A stretch of 64,000 bases of DNA. It comes from Thalassotalea_B piscium_A (lineage in GTDB: Bacteria > Pseudomonadota > Gammaproteobacteria > Enterobacterales > Alteromonadaceae). The DNA lies in assembly GCA_049347715.1 (NCBI GenBank), contig CP186339.1, positions 806,001-870,000 of the forward strand. The letters run 5' to 3'. Under the pieces are notes generated by a model, which had not been told where the DNA came from, searched no databases, and saw only the letters and a program-made list of their open reading frames with translations. The position numbers and the translations under genes were made by a program. Shown here one piece after another: positions 1-8,485 of this stretch (positions are counted from its first letter, which is position 1; each line of letters begins with the position of its first letter).

Positions 1-612
1 GATGCCATTTCTTTAGCGCAAACAGCTGAAGGGGCGTTAGATGAATACACTGGTGCACTACAACGTATGCGTACGCTAGCTGTTCAAGCATCAAATGGTT
101 CAAATAATTCAGCTGACCGAGTAGCACTTAATGCAGAGTACACTGAGTTAACAGAGGAATTGACTCGAATTTCAGCGGATACAGAATTTGGTGGTGTTAA
201 ATTACTTGATAGTAGCTATCAAGAAGCTTTCCAAATTGGTGCTAACAAAGGGCAATTAATCACTATTGCTATTAGTCAAAATTTACAAGCTAGTGCTGCA
301 GGTATTGCTGTTTCAGTAGGTATATCTACGTTTTCACATGCGCAGTCTATGCTTACTCAAATCGATGCAGCATTAAAAACGGTTAATGGTGTACGTGCCG
401 ATCTTGGTGCGAAACAAAATCGTTTCTCATCAATTATTCGTAGTAACGATATTACCTCAGAAAATGTATCGGCATCACGTTCACGAATTGAAGATACTGA
501 CTTTGCCGCAGAAACCGCTAAACTAGCGAGAAGCTCAGTATTACAACAAGCATCAAGTTCTATGTTAGCCCAAGCTAACCAACAGCCTCAAATAGCCTTG
601 TCATTGCTATAA
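1..612 (+). CDS. fliC: Flagellin, C-terminal part (5' end outside window)
   Basis: This is filament subunit protein. The reading frame is open from base 1, so the gene starts upstream; about 204 residues are visible. They align with the C-terminal three quarters of the complete flagellin at 988-1800: the end of the conserved N-terminal helix (motif SLAQTAEGAL), the DTEFGG segment, a short variable centre, and the conserved C-terminal helix ending QPQIALSLL. There is no large D2/D3 domain, as is common for short polar flagellins. The only internal ATG that would give an ORF, at base 67, lies in the conserved core and is not the start. A terminator follows at 641-672. It is the first of two tandem flagellin genes; long stretches of DNA are almost identical to the second copy. 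Confidence 0.96.
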   Translation, partial: DAISLAQTAEGALDEYTGALQRMRTLAVQASNGSNNSADRVALNAEYTELTEELTRISADTEFGGVKLLDSSYQEAFQIGANKGQLITIAISQNLQASAAGIAVSVGISTFSHAQSMLTQIDAALKTVNGVRADLGAKQNRFSSIIRSNDITSENVSASRSRIEDTDFAAETAKLARSSVLQQASSSMLAQANQQPQIALSLL

Positions 613-640
613 ACACGGTAAGATAAGCTTAAGTAGAATG

Positions 641-672
641 AAAAGGTCTTCATATTGAAGGCCTTTTTTTTT
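641..672 (+). terminator. Rho-independent terminator after first flagellin
   Basis: A 12-bp stem (AAAAGGTCTTCA / TGAAGGCCTTTT, one G-U pair) with a 3-nt loop is followed by a run of T residues. It lies 29 bp after the flagellin stop codon, so each flagellin is probably transcribed separately. Confidence 0.9.
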
Positions 673-882
673 GGGTTTAATAAAACAGTATGTAGTCAAC
701 TTATTGTTGACATCATATTTGCTAGAATATAAACATAGTTTATATAGCTAACCAGGATAAATACGTGAGATTTAGGTAATAAAGAGCAAGGTTATAAATA
801 TAATTTTTAGCTTTTAATCTTTTAAAAAATAGAGAGTTAATGGTTTTGTTACCTTTGTTTCTATTATTTATCTAAAAATTAT

Positions 883-909
883 TAAAGGTTTATTTTAAAT
901 GGCCGATAT
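883..909 (+). promoter_or_regulatory. Sigma-28 (FliA) promoter of flagellin
   Basis: TAAAGGTT, exactly 11 nt of spacer, then GCCGATAT. This matches the FliA consensus TAAAGTTT-N11-GCCGATAA at 14 of 16 positions. It lies 79 bp before the flagellin ATG. The cognate sigma factor is encoded at 56941-57666, so the late class of the flagellar hierarchy is represented in the window. Confidence 0.88.
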
Positions 910-987
910 AGTTTTTAACAAGAGATGAGTGACTTAAAAAAGCTCATTAATTACAAACCTTAAGGGATATACCCTGGGAGCATTGTC

Positions 988-1800
988 ATGGCTTTAGTAG
1001 TAAATAGTAATATCGCATCACTTAACTCACAACGTCAGTTGTCTCGTTCAACTAACGATTTATCAGATAATTATCAACGTTTATCATCAGGTAAGCGTAT
1101 TAACAGTGCTCGTGATGATGCCGCTGGCTTACAAATTTCAAGTCGTTTAACTGCGCAAATTAATGGTTTGAATCAAGCATCTCGAAATGCAAATGATGCC
1201 ATTTCTTTAGCGCAAACAGCTGAAGGGGCGTTAGATGAATACACTGGTGCTCTACAACGTATGCGTACATTAGCGGTTCAATCATCAAATGGTTCAAATA
1301 ATTCAGCTGACCGAGTAGCATTAAATGCTGAATTTAAAGAGTTAGCGTCTGAATTAACACGTATTTCAGATGATACAGAGTTTGGTGGCGTTAAATTACT
1401 TGATAGTAACTATAAAGAAGCTTTCCAAATTGGCGCTAACAAAGGGCAATTAATCACTATTGCTATTAGCAATACGTTAAGTGCTGGTGGTGTGAGTGTT
1501 GGTGGAGCAATCTCTACTTTTGCTAGTGCACAGGATATGTTAACGAAAATTGATTCTGCTTTGAAAACAGTCAATGGCGTTCGTGCCGATTTAGGTGCCA
1601 AGCAAAACCGCTTTTCATCAATTATCCGAAGTAATGATATTACCTCTGAAAACGTATCGGCTTCTCGTTCACGAATTGAAGATACTGACTTTGCCGCAGA
1701 AACTGCTAAACTAGCTAGAAGCTCAGTGTTACAACAAGCATCAAGTTCTATGTTAGCGCAAGCTAACCAACAACCTCAAATAGCGTTGTCATTGTTATAA
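988..1800 (+). CDS. fliC: Flagellin
   Basis: Complete 270-aa flagellin, the subunit of the polar filament, exported by the flagellar type III apparatus and capped by FliD (2364-3728). It starts MALVVNSNIASLNSQRQL, the classical N-terminal D0 signature, followed by the LSSGKRINSARDDAAGLQIS segment (D0/D1, residues about 30-50). A short variable centre at about 165-185 precedes the conserved C-terminal helix ending QIALSLL. The length is typical of polar flagellins without surface D2/D3 domains. It has its own sigma-28 promoter and terminator. The neighbouring legionaminic-acid genes and Maf-like proteins imply that it is glycosylated, but modified residues cannot be read from sequence. Confidence 0.98.
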   Translation: MALVVNSNIASLNSQRQLSRSTNDLSDNYQRLSSGKRINSARDDAAGLQISSRLTAQINGLNQASRNANDAISLAQTAEGALDEYTGALQRMRTLAVQSSNGSNNSADRVALNAEFKELASELTRISDDTEFGGVKLLDSNYKEAFQIGANKGQLITIAISNTLSAGGVSVGGAISTFASAQDMLTKIDSALKTVNGVRADLGAKQNRFSSIIRSNDITSENVSASRSRIEDTDFAAETAKLARSSVLQQASSSMLAQANQQPQIALSLL

Positions 1801-1828
1801 TAACGGTAAATTAGTTATTTATAAAAAG

Positions 1829-1860
1829 TAAAATGGCACTCTTGGGTGTCATTTTATTTT
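1829..1860 (+). terminator. Rho-independent terminator after second flagellin
   Basis: An 11-bp stem, TAAAATGGCAC / GTGTCATTTTA with one G-U pair and a 6-nt loop, followed by TTTT. It sits between the flagellin stop and flaG, so flaG needs some readthrough or its own unrecognised promoter. Confidence 0.8.
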
Positions 1861-1881
1861 ATCAACGAGTAGGAGTATATT

Positions 1882-2337
1882 ATGGTTAAGTTAGTATCGT
1901 CGGAGAATCCACTTAATAACCAATTCTCTGAAGTTGCATCTAATGCTTTTAAATCACCGCAAGATGTTGATTTAAAAAAGGGTACTGTAAATTCAGAAGA
2001 AGATGCCTCTAAACCTGAACTCACTGCTCATAGTGATAATGTAGCGTTAAGAAATTTACAAAAAGGTGAGGCTGAAAAAACCGAAGAAGAGGCTGTTGCA
2101 GAAATAGAACAGGCTTTTGAAGAAATTTCAGGATTCATGAATTTATATAATCGTAATGTTAACTTTTCAATGGACGAAAAGTCTGAAAAAACGGTTATTA
2201 AAGTCTTTGATTCAGACAGTAAAGAATTAATTAAACAATTTCCTTCTGAAGATCTTGTTAAATTAGCGCAAAAAATTAAAGAATTACGACAAGATGTTGA
2301 TTTGAAATCTGGCATATTTCTTGATGAGAAAGTGTAG
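1882..2337 (+). CDS. flaG: FlaG family flagellar protein
   Basis: FlaG proteins are small and lie between flagellin and fliD in polar flagellar clusters; they influence filament length or export, with no enzymatic role known. This one is 151 aa. The N-terminal 70 residues are charged and look disordered. The conserved FlaG domain occupies about residues 80-151, with the motifs FMNLYNRNVNFSMDE and VIKVFDSDSKELIKQFPSE. It begins 82 bp after the flagellin stop and 26 bp before fliD, the usual flaG-fliD-fliS-fliT order. No separate promoter was recognised. Confidence 0.93.
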   Translation: MVKLVSSENPLNNQFSEVASNAFKSPQDVDLKKGTVNSEEDASKPELTAHSDNVALRNLQKGEAEKTEEEAVAEIEQAFEEISGFMNLYNRNVNFSMDEKSEKTVIKVFDSDSKELIKQFPSEDLVKLAQKIKELRQDVDLKSGIFLDEKV

Positions 2338-2363
2338 TATTAATTTAAGGTAAAGGTGTTGTT

Positions 2364-3728
2364 ATGAATGTTACATCAGCAGGTATTGGATCCGGGTTAG
2401 ATTTAGAAGGCATTATTACGGCTTATATTAATGCTGAGGCCGTTCCGTCTGAACTTCGACTTCAAAATAAAGAAGAGCGTCTTGGTACTGAGCTTTCTGG
2501 TGTTGGGCAATTCAAATCAGCATTATCAAATTTTGAATCTGTGCTGAAAAAGCTAAGTGATACAGAAGATTTTAATAAACAAATTACTGAATCAAGTTCT
2601 AGCGCTGTTGACGTCACCACTAATGGCTATGCAAGTAACGGCTCTTTTGCTATCGAAGTAGAACAACTAGCACAAGGAAGTCGACGACAATCTACAGCCT
2701 TTGCAAGTTCAACAGATACTGTTGGCACAGGAACGTTAACCTTTACAGCTGGAAGTGATACCTTTGATGTTGATATTGATGGTGCAGATGATTTAAGTGC
2801 TATCCGTGATAAAATTAATGAGCAATCAGGTAATTTTGGGGTAACGGCCAATATTATCAATGTACAAAGTGGTTCTTATCTCGTTTTTAATTCGTCTTCA
2901 ACAGGTGATACTAATAATTTAACTATTTCTACTTCTGATGCTTCATTAGATGCAATTTCTACTAATACCACACAAGGTACAGATGACATCGCAAAAAGTG
3001 CGCGTGCTTATGTTGATGGCAATTTAATAGAGCAAGATACCAATGAATTTAAAAATATTATTGAAGATGTCACTTTTACCGCTAAAAGTGAAAATATGGG
3101 TAGCCCCGCAATAATAACGATAAGTCAGGATGAAGAAAATGGTTCTACGCTTATTAATGAATTTGTTGATGCTTATAATTCACTTCGTAGTACGCTAGAT
3201 GTTTTAGGTAATGCCGAAAGTGGAGCCTTAGCTTTTGATGCTAATGTTCGTCAGGTAAAGTCTCAACTAACTTCAATAGTCACTGATACCGTTAGTGGAT
3301 TATCAGGTTCAAATACCAGTTTGTCAGATATTGGTATTACTATCGATAAAACAGGTCTTTTAGAGGTAAATCCTGCTGGAATTGGTACTATGAAAAGTGG
3401 TACAGAGAAACTTGAAGAAGCCTTAAAGTTTAATTTGGAAGAAGTTGGCGAGATTTTTGCTTCTAGTGATGGTGTGGTGTCAAACTTATCGACTTTAATT
3501 GAAAGTTATAATGGTAGTAGTGGTACATTAACTATTAGAAATACAGCGTTAAATAAAGAATATTCAGGCATTAAAGATGAATATACTGCGTTAGAAACTA
3601 AACTTAGAGATTATGAAGATAGATTGAGAAGTCAGTTTTCATACTTAGATTCAACCGTAGCATCTTATAATGCTACAGGTTCATGGTTGACTGCTACTTT
3701 AGAGAGTATGCAACCAAGTAAATCATAA
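2364..3728 (+). CDS. fliD: Flagellar filament cap protein FliD (HAP2)
   Basis: FliD forms the cap at the tip of the filament, under which exported flagellin folds and inserts. The protein is 454 aa, the usual size. The N-terminal FliD_N region starts MNVTSAGIGSGLDLEGII, with the expected GIGSGLD signature. The centre is Thr/Ser-rich and adhesin-like. The C-terminal coiled-coil domain (about residues 225-450) contains LRDYEDRLRSQFSYLDSTVA, typical of FliD_C. It lies 26 bp after flaG. A small inverted repeat (GTCTC/GAGAC) sits in the 35-bp gap before fliS; it is not a convincing terminator. Confidence 0.97.
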   Translation: MNVTSAGIGSGLDLEGIITAYINAEAVPSELRLQNKEERLGTELSGVGQFKSALSNFESVLKKLSDTEDFNKQITESSSSAVDVTTNGYASNGSFAIEVEQLAQGSRRQSTAFASSTDTVGTGTLTFTAGSDTFDVDIDGADDLSAIRDKINEQSGNFGVTANIINVQSGSYLVFNSSSTGDTNNLTISTSDASLDAISTNTTQGTDDIAKSARAYVDGNLIEQDTNEFKNIIEDVTFTAKSENMGSPAIITISQDEENGSTLINEFVDAYNSLRSTLDVLGNAESGALAFDANVRQVKSQLTSIVTDTVSGLSGSNTSLSDIGITIDKTGLLEVNPAGIGTMKSGTEKLEEALKFNLEEVGEIFASSDGVVSNLSTLIESYNGSSGTLTIRNTALNKEYSGIKDEYTALETKLRDYEDRLRSQFSYLDSTVASYNATGSWLTATLESMQPSKS

Positions 3729-3763
3729 GAGTGTCTCGCGTTGAGAGACGCTAGGAGCGAGTC

Positions 3764-4204
3764 ATGAGAAAGAATTTAAAAGCATACAGCCAAGTTAATA
3801 TTAATAGTACCTTATTGACAGCTGATCCTCATCAAGTCATTTTAATGATGTACGATGGATTATTAGAAAGCATTGCTAAAGTTAAAGGTGCTATTGTGCG
3901 AAAAGATTTAGCGATTAAATCACAGATGGTGACGAAAGCTGTCAATATTTTGTCAGCATTGGATAATTCTTTAGACGCTGACGCCGAACCTCAAATATCA
4001 GCTACGTTTTCCAACCTTTATCAATATTGTATTGATCGTTTAAATGATGCGAATATTACTTTAGATATTTCAGGTTTAGACGAAGTAATAGAGTTATTAA
4101 AGCCACTTCGTGATGCATGGCAAGCAATCCCTGAAACGGATAAAAAAGAAGGCTTTGAATTACTGAAGAAAAAAGACGAGCAACAACCGAGTGTAGGGGC
4201 ATAA
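3764..4204 (+). CDS. fliS: Flagellin export chaperone FliS
   Basis: FliS binds the C-terminus of flagellin in the cytoplasm, preventing premature polymerisation and targeting it to the export gate. The protein is 146 aa. Features of the family are the YSQVNINSTLLTADPHQVI N-terminus, the LMMYDGLLESI helix and four amphipathic helices. The C-terminal tail (KKKDEQQPSVGA) is charged and variable. It has its own start 35 bp after fliD and ends one base before the fliT-like gene, so the two are almost certainly co-translated. Confidence 0.96.
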   Translation: MRKNLKAYSQVNINSTLLTADPHQVILMMYDGLLESIAKVKGAIVRKDLAIKSQMVTKAVNILSALDNSLDADAEPQISATFSNLYQYCIDRLNDANITLDISGLDEVIELLKPLRDAWQAIPETDKKEGFELLKKKDEQQPSVGA

Positions 4205-4205
4205 A

Positions 4206-4529
4206 GTGTCTCACTTGGCTTTATATCAGCAGATAGATGATTTATCTGCTGAGGTTGTTAGTTTAATTCAGGAAGATAAATTTGACTTAGTTGATGAAAA
4301 ATTAGCGTTACGTTTGTCTCTGATGAAAGAAGTTACCGAGCTGGTTTTATCAGAACACAATGAAACGTCTAAAGAGCAACTTCGTCAATTTTTGCTTAAA
4401 TGTCAACAAGCCGATAAGCAACAAGTCGAGCACTTGCTGCAAGAACGGACTAAAGTATTAGAGACGAGTCAAAAACAGACTAAAATTACCCAAGCTGTTA
4501 ATGCTTATCAGCAAGTTAGCGGTAGCTAA
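4206..4529 (+). CDS. fliT: FliT/FlaI-like flagellar chaperone
   Basis: This small, all-helical, Gln- and Glu-rich protein (107 aa) occupies the position of fliT (flaI in vibrios), directly after fliS with a 1-bp gap and a GTG start. FliT proteins are chaperones for the cap protein FliD and can modulate flagellar transcription. Sequence conservation in this family is low, so the call rests mainly on size, predicted helices (about 5-45 and 55-95) and synteny. It ends 17 bp from the convergent small gene at 4547-4828, with no obvious terminator between them. Confidence 0.72.
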   Translation: MSHLALYQQIDDLSAEVVSLIQEDKFDLVDEKLALRLSLMKEVTELVLSEHNETSKEQLRQFLLKCQQADKQQVEHLLQERTKVLETSQKQTKITQAVNAYQQVSGS

Positions 4530-4546
4530 TCTTAATCACATCTAGG

Positions 4547-4828
4547 TTATTCTTTATTGTCACTAATATTTATTAAATATGGCATTAATTCATACTGAAG
4601 TAGATCCGCATAATACAATCGATCATCTCGTTGTTGTGTGTCTAGCATTATATTCAACACTTGGTGAAAATGTGTGTCATCAATACTATTTTGATTAATG
4701 TATTGGCTAAGAAGATCAATAAATTCAATGGTCAATTGATGCGATTTTGCCAGATGTCCTAAGCGTAAACTCGTAGAAAGTTCCAATGCAAGTTGTTGAA
4801 TCTCAGTTAATCCGGCTAGTGTTGCCAC
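4547..4828 (-). CDS. Small helical protein of unknown function, coupled to Maf1
   Basis: I do not recognise a family. The 93-aa product is predicted almost entirely helical, with leucine-rich amphipathic stretches (IQQLALELSTSLRLGHL, FIDLLSQYI) and no signal peptide, membrane segment or cysteine cluster. Its start overlaps the end of the upstream DUF115/Maf gene by 13 nt, so translation is probably coupled. Being the last gene of a flagellin-glycosylation transcript and having a size like the FliT-type chaperones, it could be a chaperone or adaptor for the transferase; that is speculation. Confidence 0.7.
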   Translation of the reverse strand: MATLAGLTEIQQLALELSTSLRLGHLAKSHQLTIEFIDLLSQYINQNSIDDTHFHQVLNIMLDTQQRDDRLYYADLLQYELMPYLINISDNKE

Positions 4829-6090
4829 AGTTTAGTTCCTTCAATTAAAGCGCCTTCTAGGCTACCATTGCTAAATGTAATACTAGGGTGTTCCTTAATG
4901 TATTCTTCTAAATCCCTAAGATATCCTTTTAAACTTGCCATTGTCGGTATTCTCATTCCTAATCCATTGATGATACTTTCTTTTGCGTAACCTAAATCCA
5001 GTTCATGCGAAGCTTTTTGAGCTGTGCTATCAGAAGCGTGACTTTTATTAAAAGTAAAAGCAAAATCAGTACCTAACAGGATAATATTTTTAGCTTGTAA
5101 ATAGACAGCAAGATCTATGGCGGGATGAACAACGCTACCGGCGCAAAATAATTGTGTTTTAGGATATTTATCTAATATTTCTTGATAAAGAGGGGTAGGG
5201 CTGTAACTACAATAACGAGGCCCAGGCCAATAATTGAGAACGCTAGTCTCAACATTTGGAAAATAAACGAGCATACTATTGGTTAATAACGATGGCTCAA
5301 TGTCTTCAAAAAATTGAAATGCAGTATAGTCAATTGAAACCACTATGTTTGGAATAATACCATGATTCAAAAGTACTCGAACACTGGCATCGACCGCTAT
5401 GATAAAGGGTTTGTTTTTAGCTAAGTAGTCTAAATGTTGTTCAAGGGTTGGACCTGCTGCAGCGATGAAAATATCTGTTTTTTTAGGGTTTGGTATCGAT
5501 GATATGTCAGCATCAGTTTCGATAAAAGTGTAATTGTCACGTATAGGATCACTATTATTTACTTGTCTGTGTTGATGCTTTTTATTCACAAACTCTTGAT
5601 TTAGCTCTATTTGTACTTTATCTGCAATATATTCCCCTTTGGTGTCAGCGAGTTTTAATTCGGCAGGATTGACACAGAATGGAATATTAACGGCACTGTC
5701 TTTTGTTGCTAATTGGAGTTGAACACGAGGATCTGATAACCAATCCATATTTTCGATTGCTTGAAGACTATTGATGAAAATTGCTCTATTTAAAATGACG
5801 ACATAAATTTTACGTAGTGCCTTGCGAGCTAAAAGTACATTGATACTATCACCTAATCCCGGACCATAAACGGTAGCGTGATTACTGTGACTATTTATAA
5901 AAGATGTTTGTAGCTCTGCTTCAGCAAGTCGATCATAACTGCTAGTGAGTTGAATGCCATTGATTACCAAGGTGTTTTCTACAATTTCAACATTAAGGGA
6001 GCTGTCATCTGAAGACATCAGTTCTTCAAATAATTGAGGCCATCGCTGGCTAATTATCAGAAAGTTTTTTGGTAATTGATCTGCAGACAT
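4816..6090 (-). CDS. DUF115/Maf-type motility accessory protein 1 (putative nonulosonate transferase)
   Basis: The 424-aa protein carries the DUF115 (MptE-like, Maf) core at about residues 205-380, recognised by FIAAAGPTLEQHLDYL, then IIAVDASVRVLLNHGIIPNIVVSIDY and the IILLGTDFAF motif. Maf proteins are thought to transfer pseudaminic or legionaminic acid onto Ser/Thr of flagellin in the cytoplasm before export. The N-terminal part is divergent. It is transcribed divergently from legB with a 187-bp gap and is followed by an overlapping 93-aa gene. It is one of three DUF115 proteins here (see 13196-14221 and 14423-16936), which share the fold motifs but differ greatly in length. Acceptor and donor are inferred from context. 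Confidence 0.85.
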   Translation of the reverse strand: MSADQLPKNFLIISQRWPQLFEELMSSDDSSLNVEIVENTLVINGIQLTSSYDRLAEAELQTSFINSHSNHATVYGPGLGDSINVLLARKALRKIYVVILNRAIFINSLQAIENMDWLSDPRVQLQLATKDSAVNIPFCVNPAELKLADTKGEYIADKVQIELNQEFVNKKHQHRQVNNSDPIRDNYTFIETDADISSIPNPKKTDIFIAAAGPTLEQHLDYLAKNKPFIIAVDASVRVLLNHGIIPNIVVSIDYTAFQFFEDIEPSLLTNSMLVYFPNVETSVLNYWPGPRYCSYSPTPLYQEILDKYPKTQLFCAGSVVHPAIDLAVYLQAKNIILLGTDFAFTFNKSHASDSTAQKASHELDLGYAKESIINGLGMRIPTMASLKGYLRDLEEYIKEHPSITFSNGSLEGALIEGTKLWQH

Positions 6091-6214
6091 ATATTTTTAA
6101 TCATATAATAATAGTTAACATATTCTAATGTAATGGTTTTTGCTATTCAATGCCGTAATTTAGTTGCTTAATTCTCTTGCCTAGTTAGAATTAAAACAAG
6201 CACAATTAGATACT

Positions 6215-6231
6215 CTGGCAAATATATTGCT
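6215..6231 (+). promoter_or_regulatory. Sigma-54 promoter of the legionaminic-acid operon
   Basis: CTGGCAAATATATTGCT matches the RpoN consensus TGGCAC-N5-TTGCW. The essential GG (-24) and GC (-12) are present, with the required 10 bp between them. It lies 47 bp before the legB ATG, leaving room for a short leader. The enhancer protein FleQ (17232-18710) is the likely activator. The match is read from sequence; the dependence is inference. Confidence 0.75.
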
Positions 6232-6277
6232 TAATCATTTAGGTAATATTTCGTCGTTTCAATAAAGGTTTGATCAA

Positions 6278-7276
6278 ATGCGTCAATCTCAGCAAGAACA
6301 AAAGGTATTAGTAACAGGTGCCGATGGTTTTATAGGCTCTCATTTGGTGGAGTTATTAGTATCCGAAGGTTATAAAGTAAAAGCATTAGCTCAGTATAAT
6401 TCTTTTAACTATTGGGGATGGCTAGAGGATGTAGATGCATCAGATAATTTGGAAATTATCACAGGCGACATTCGTGATCCTCACTTTTGTCGGCACATTA
6501 CCCAAGATATTGATATTGTTTTTCATTTAGCCGCTTTGATCGCTATTCCTTATTCCTATGTTGCACCTGAAAGCTATGTTTCAACCAATGTGATTGGTAC
6601 ATTAAATATTTGCCAAGCGAGTTTGGATAACAAGGTCAGTCGTATTATTCATACCTCTACAAGTGAGGTTTATGGAACAGCTCAGTATGTGCCTATTGAT
6701 GAAAAACACCCATTGCAAGCACAATCTCCTTACAGCGCCTCAAAAATTGGTGCTGATGCGATGGCTATGAGCTATTTCAATGCATTTGATCTGCCACTTA
6801 CTATTGTTCGACCTTTTAATACTTATGGGCCAAGACAATCGGCAAGAGCCGTAATACCTACCATTATTACCCAAATTGCTAATGGGCAAAAGCAGATAGA
6901 GTTAGGGGATGTGAGTCCAACACGTGATTTCAATTATGTTAGTGATACTTGTCGCGGTTTCTTAGCATTAGCACAAAGTGATAAAACTATAGGAAAAACG
7001 ATTAACATAGGCTCTAACTTTGAAATTAGTGTTGGCGACACCTTAAATTTAATTAAAGATATTATGCAAAGTGATGTGGAATTTGTTGTTGATCAAAAGC
7101 GTATTCGCCCTGACAAATCTGAAGTTTTTCGCTTGTGGTGCGACAACAGTAAAATAAATGAATTAACTGGCTTTACTCCTGAAATAGATATTAAAACAGG
7201 ATTAACAAAAACGGTAGAATGGTTTTCAAAAGCAAATAATTTAGCTAAATACAAACACGGTATTTATAACGTGTAG
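6278..7276 (+). CDS. legB: NAD-dependent sugar 4,6-dehydratase, LegB-like
   Basis: This extended short-chain dehydrogenase (332 aa) has the Rossmann motif VTGADGFIGSHL at about residues 12-23, TSTSEVYGTA around the catalytic Thr/Ser, and the YSASKIGAD motif containing the catalytic Tyr-x3-Lys. NTPYGPRQ-like sequence (NTYGPRQSARAVIP) and RDFNYV are typical of LegB-type nucleotide-HexNAc 4,6-dehydratases. In the legionaminic-acid pathway this enzyme makes the 4-keto-6-deoxy intermediate from GDP- or UDP-GlcNAc. An AAAGG ribosome site precedes the ATG. It is the first gene of the leg operon, 15 bp before legG. A legC aminotransferase would be expected next but is missing. Confidence 0.86.
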   Translation: MRQSQQEQKVLVTGADGFIGSHLVELLVSEGYKVKALAQYNSFNYWGWLEDVDASDNLEIITGDIRDPHFCRHITQDIDIVFHLAALIAIPYSYVAPESYVSTNVIGTLNICQASLDNKVSRIIHTSTSEVYGTAQYVPIDEKHPLQAQSPYSASKIGADAMAMSYFNAFDLPLTIVRPFNTYGPRQSARAVIPTIITQIANGQKQIELGDVSPTRDFNYVSDTCRGFLALAQSDKTIGKTINIGSNFEISVGDTLNLIKDIMQSDVEFVVDQKRIRPDKSEVFRLWCDNSKINELTGFTPEIDIKTGLTKTVEWFSKANNLAKYKHGIYNV

Positions 7277-7291
7277 CGTGAGAGTCTATTA

Positions 7292-8485
7292 ATGAAAAAA
7301 ATAGCGGTATTTACTGGTACACGAGCAGATTATGGGCTGTTGTATTTGTTACTTAAAGGTTTGCAGACAAGCAATGAAATTGAGTTGCAATTACTGGTCG
7401 GTGGTACGCATTTACTCGATGAATTTGGTCACACAATTGATCATATTATTAAAGATGACTTAAAAATCACAGAACAATTAGATTATTTAGTACATGATGA
7501 TACCAACTTAGCTGTAAATAATTCAATGGCTAAGGCACAAGAATTAGCGGGTGAATGTTTAGTTAAACATCAACCTGATTTATTGATTTTACTTGGAGAT
7601 AGATTTGAAGCTTTAGCTGTAGCACAGGCCGCGACTATTTGTAGGGTACCTATAGCACATATTCATGGTGGCGAAATAACAGAAGGGGCTATTGATGATG
7701 TTTTTCGTCATGCCATTACAAAATTGTCGCACTGGCACTTTACTTCAACTGAAGCTTATCGACAGCGTGTTATCCAGTTAGGAGAACAGCCTAACACCGT
7801 GTTCAATGTTGGCGCACCAGGAATTGATAATATTAAGCAACTTCCACTGTTAAACGTTAAACAATTAGCGAAAACCTTAAAAATAAATCTTGAAAAGCCT
7901 TATTTCTTAGTGACTTATCATCCTGAAACGTTAACAACACAAAGCCCCGTTAAAGCATTAAAGCATTTATTGGCAGCTATAGATAAGTTTCCTCACTATC
8001 AAGTTATAATTACTTATCCAAATGCCGATACTCAAGGACGAATCATCATGACAGGGTTGGAAGCATATGCGAAAGAACAGCCAGAGCGTATACATTTATT
8101 TCGTTCTATCGGACAACTCAATTACTTATCGGCTATGAAGTATTGTGATGTGGTTATCGGTAATAGCTCTAGTGGTATTATTGAAGCCCCGTCATTTAAT
8201 GTACCTACTGTTAATATTGGTCAACGTCAACAAGGACGTATTGCCAGTAAAAGTGTTATTCAAACTAAGAGTGATGAAAATAATATTTACCTTAGTATTG
8301 AAAAAGCATTATCACCTAAGTTTCGTGTCAATATCGCTGATTTATCTAATCCGTATGGAGAAGGGAATGCATGTAAGGCAATACTTGAGCGCATTATAAA
8401 AATGCCTTTACCTAAATTGCATAAAACATTTTATGATATTGAAAAAAGCATGGATGGTCCATTTAAAGGTGAATGTCATGATTGA
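7292..8485 (+). CDS. legG: UDP-N-acetylglucosamine 2-epimerase (hydrolysing), LegG/NeuC family
   Basis: The enzyme removes the nucleotide and epimerises C2, giving the ManNAc-like hexose that the next enzyme condenses with phosphoenolpyruvate. The 397-aa protein has the GT-B epimerase fold. It starts KKIAVFTGTRADYGLLY, a strong signature of hydrolysing epimerases. It contains LLGDRFEALAVAQAA, HIHGGEITEGAIDD with the conserved GGE, and YHPETL; GNSSSGIIEAPSF and NIGQRQQGR follow near the C-terminus. It overlaps the start of legI by 8 nt (ATGATTGA), which indicates translational coupling. Strict NeuC (UDP-GlcNAc) and LegG (4-acylated substrate) cannot be separated by eye; PtmE and LegB in the operon favour LegG. 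Confidence 0.88.
   Translation: MKKIAVFTGTRADYGLLYLLLKGLQTSNEIELQLLVGGTHLLDEFGHTIDHIIKDDLKITEQLDYLVHDDTNLAVNNSMAKAQELAGECLVKHQPDLLILLGDRFEALAVAQAATICRVPIAHIHGGEITEGAIDDVFRHAITKLSHWHFTSTEAYRQRVIQLGEQPNTVFNVGAPGIDNIKQLPLLNVKQLAKTLKINLEKPYFLVTYHPETLTTQSPVKALKHLLAAIDKFPHYQVIITYPNADTQGRIIMTGLEAYAKEQPERIHLFRSIGQLNYLSAMKYCDVVIGNSSSGIIEAPSFNVPTVNIGQRQQGRIASKSVIQTKSDENNIYLSIEKALSPKFRVNIADLSNPYGEGNACKAILERIIKMPLPKLHKTFYDIEKSMDGPFKGECHD

Larger units (their letters stand above)
613..987. other. Intergenic region between the two flagellin genes
   Basis: This 375-bp gap holds the terminator of the first flagellin (641-672), about 200 bp of very AT-rich DNA with no coding potential that I can see, the sigma-28 promoter at 883-909, and a leader of roughly 70 nt before the second flagellin start. 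A GGGAG ribosome-binding site lies about 10 nt before the ATG. Confidence 0.7.

Noticed and set aside
1834..1849. TGGCAC before flaG, resembling a -24 element
   Set aside because: There is no GC at the -12 position, and the sequence is the left arm of the flagellin terminator.
4410..4417. GCCGATAA, a perfect sigma-28 -10 element, inside fliT
   Set aside because: The only TAAA upstream is 9 nt away instead of about 15, and the site is inside a coding gene with no gene start just downstream.
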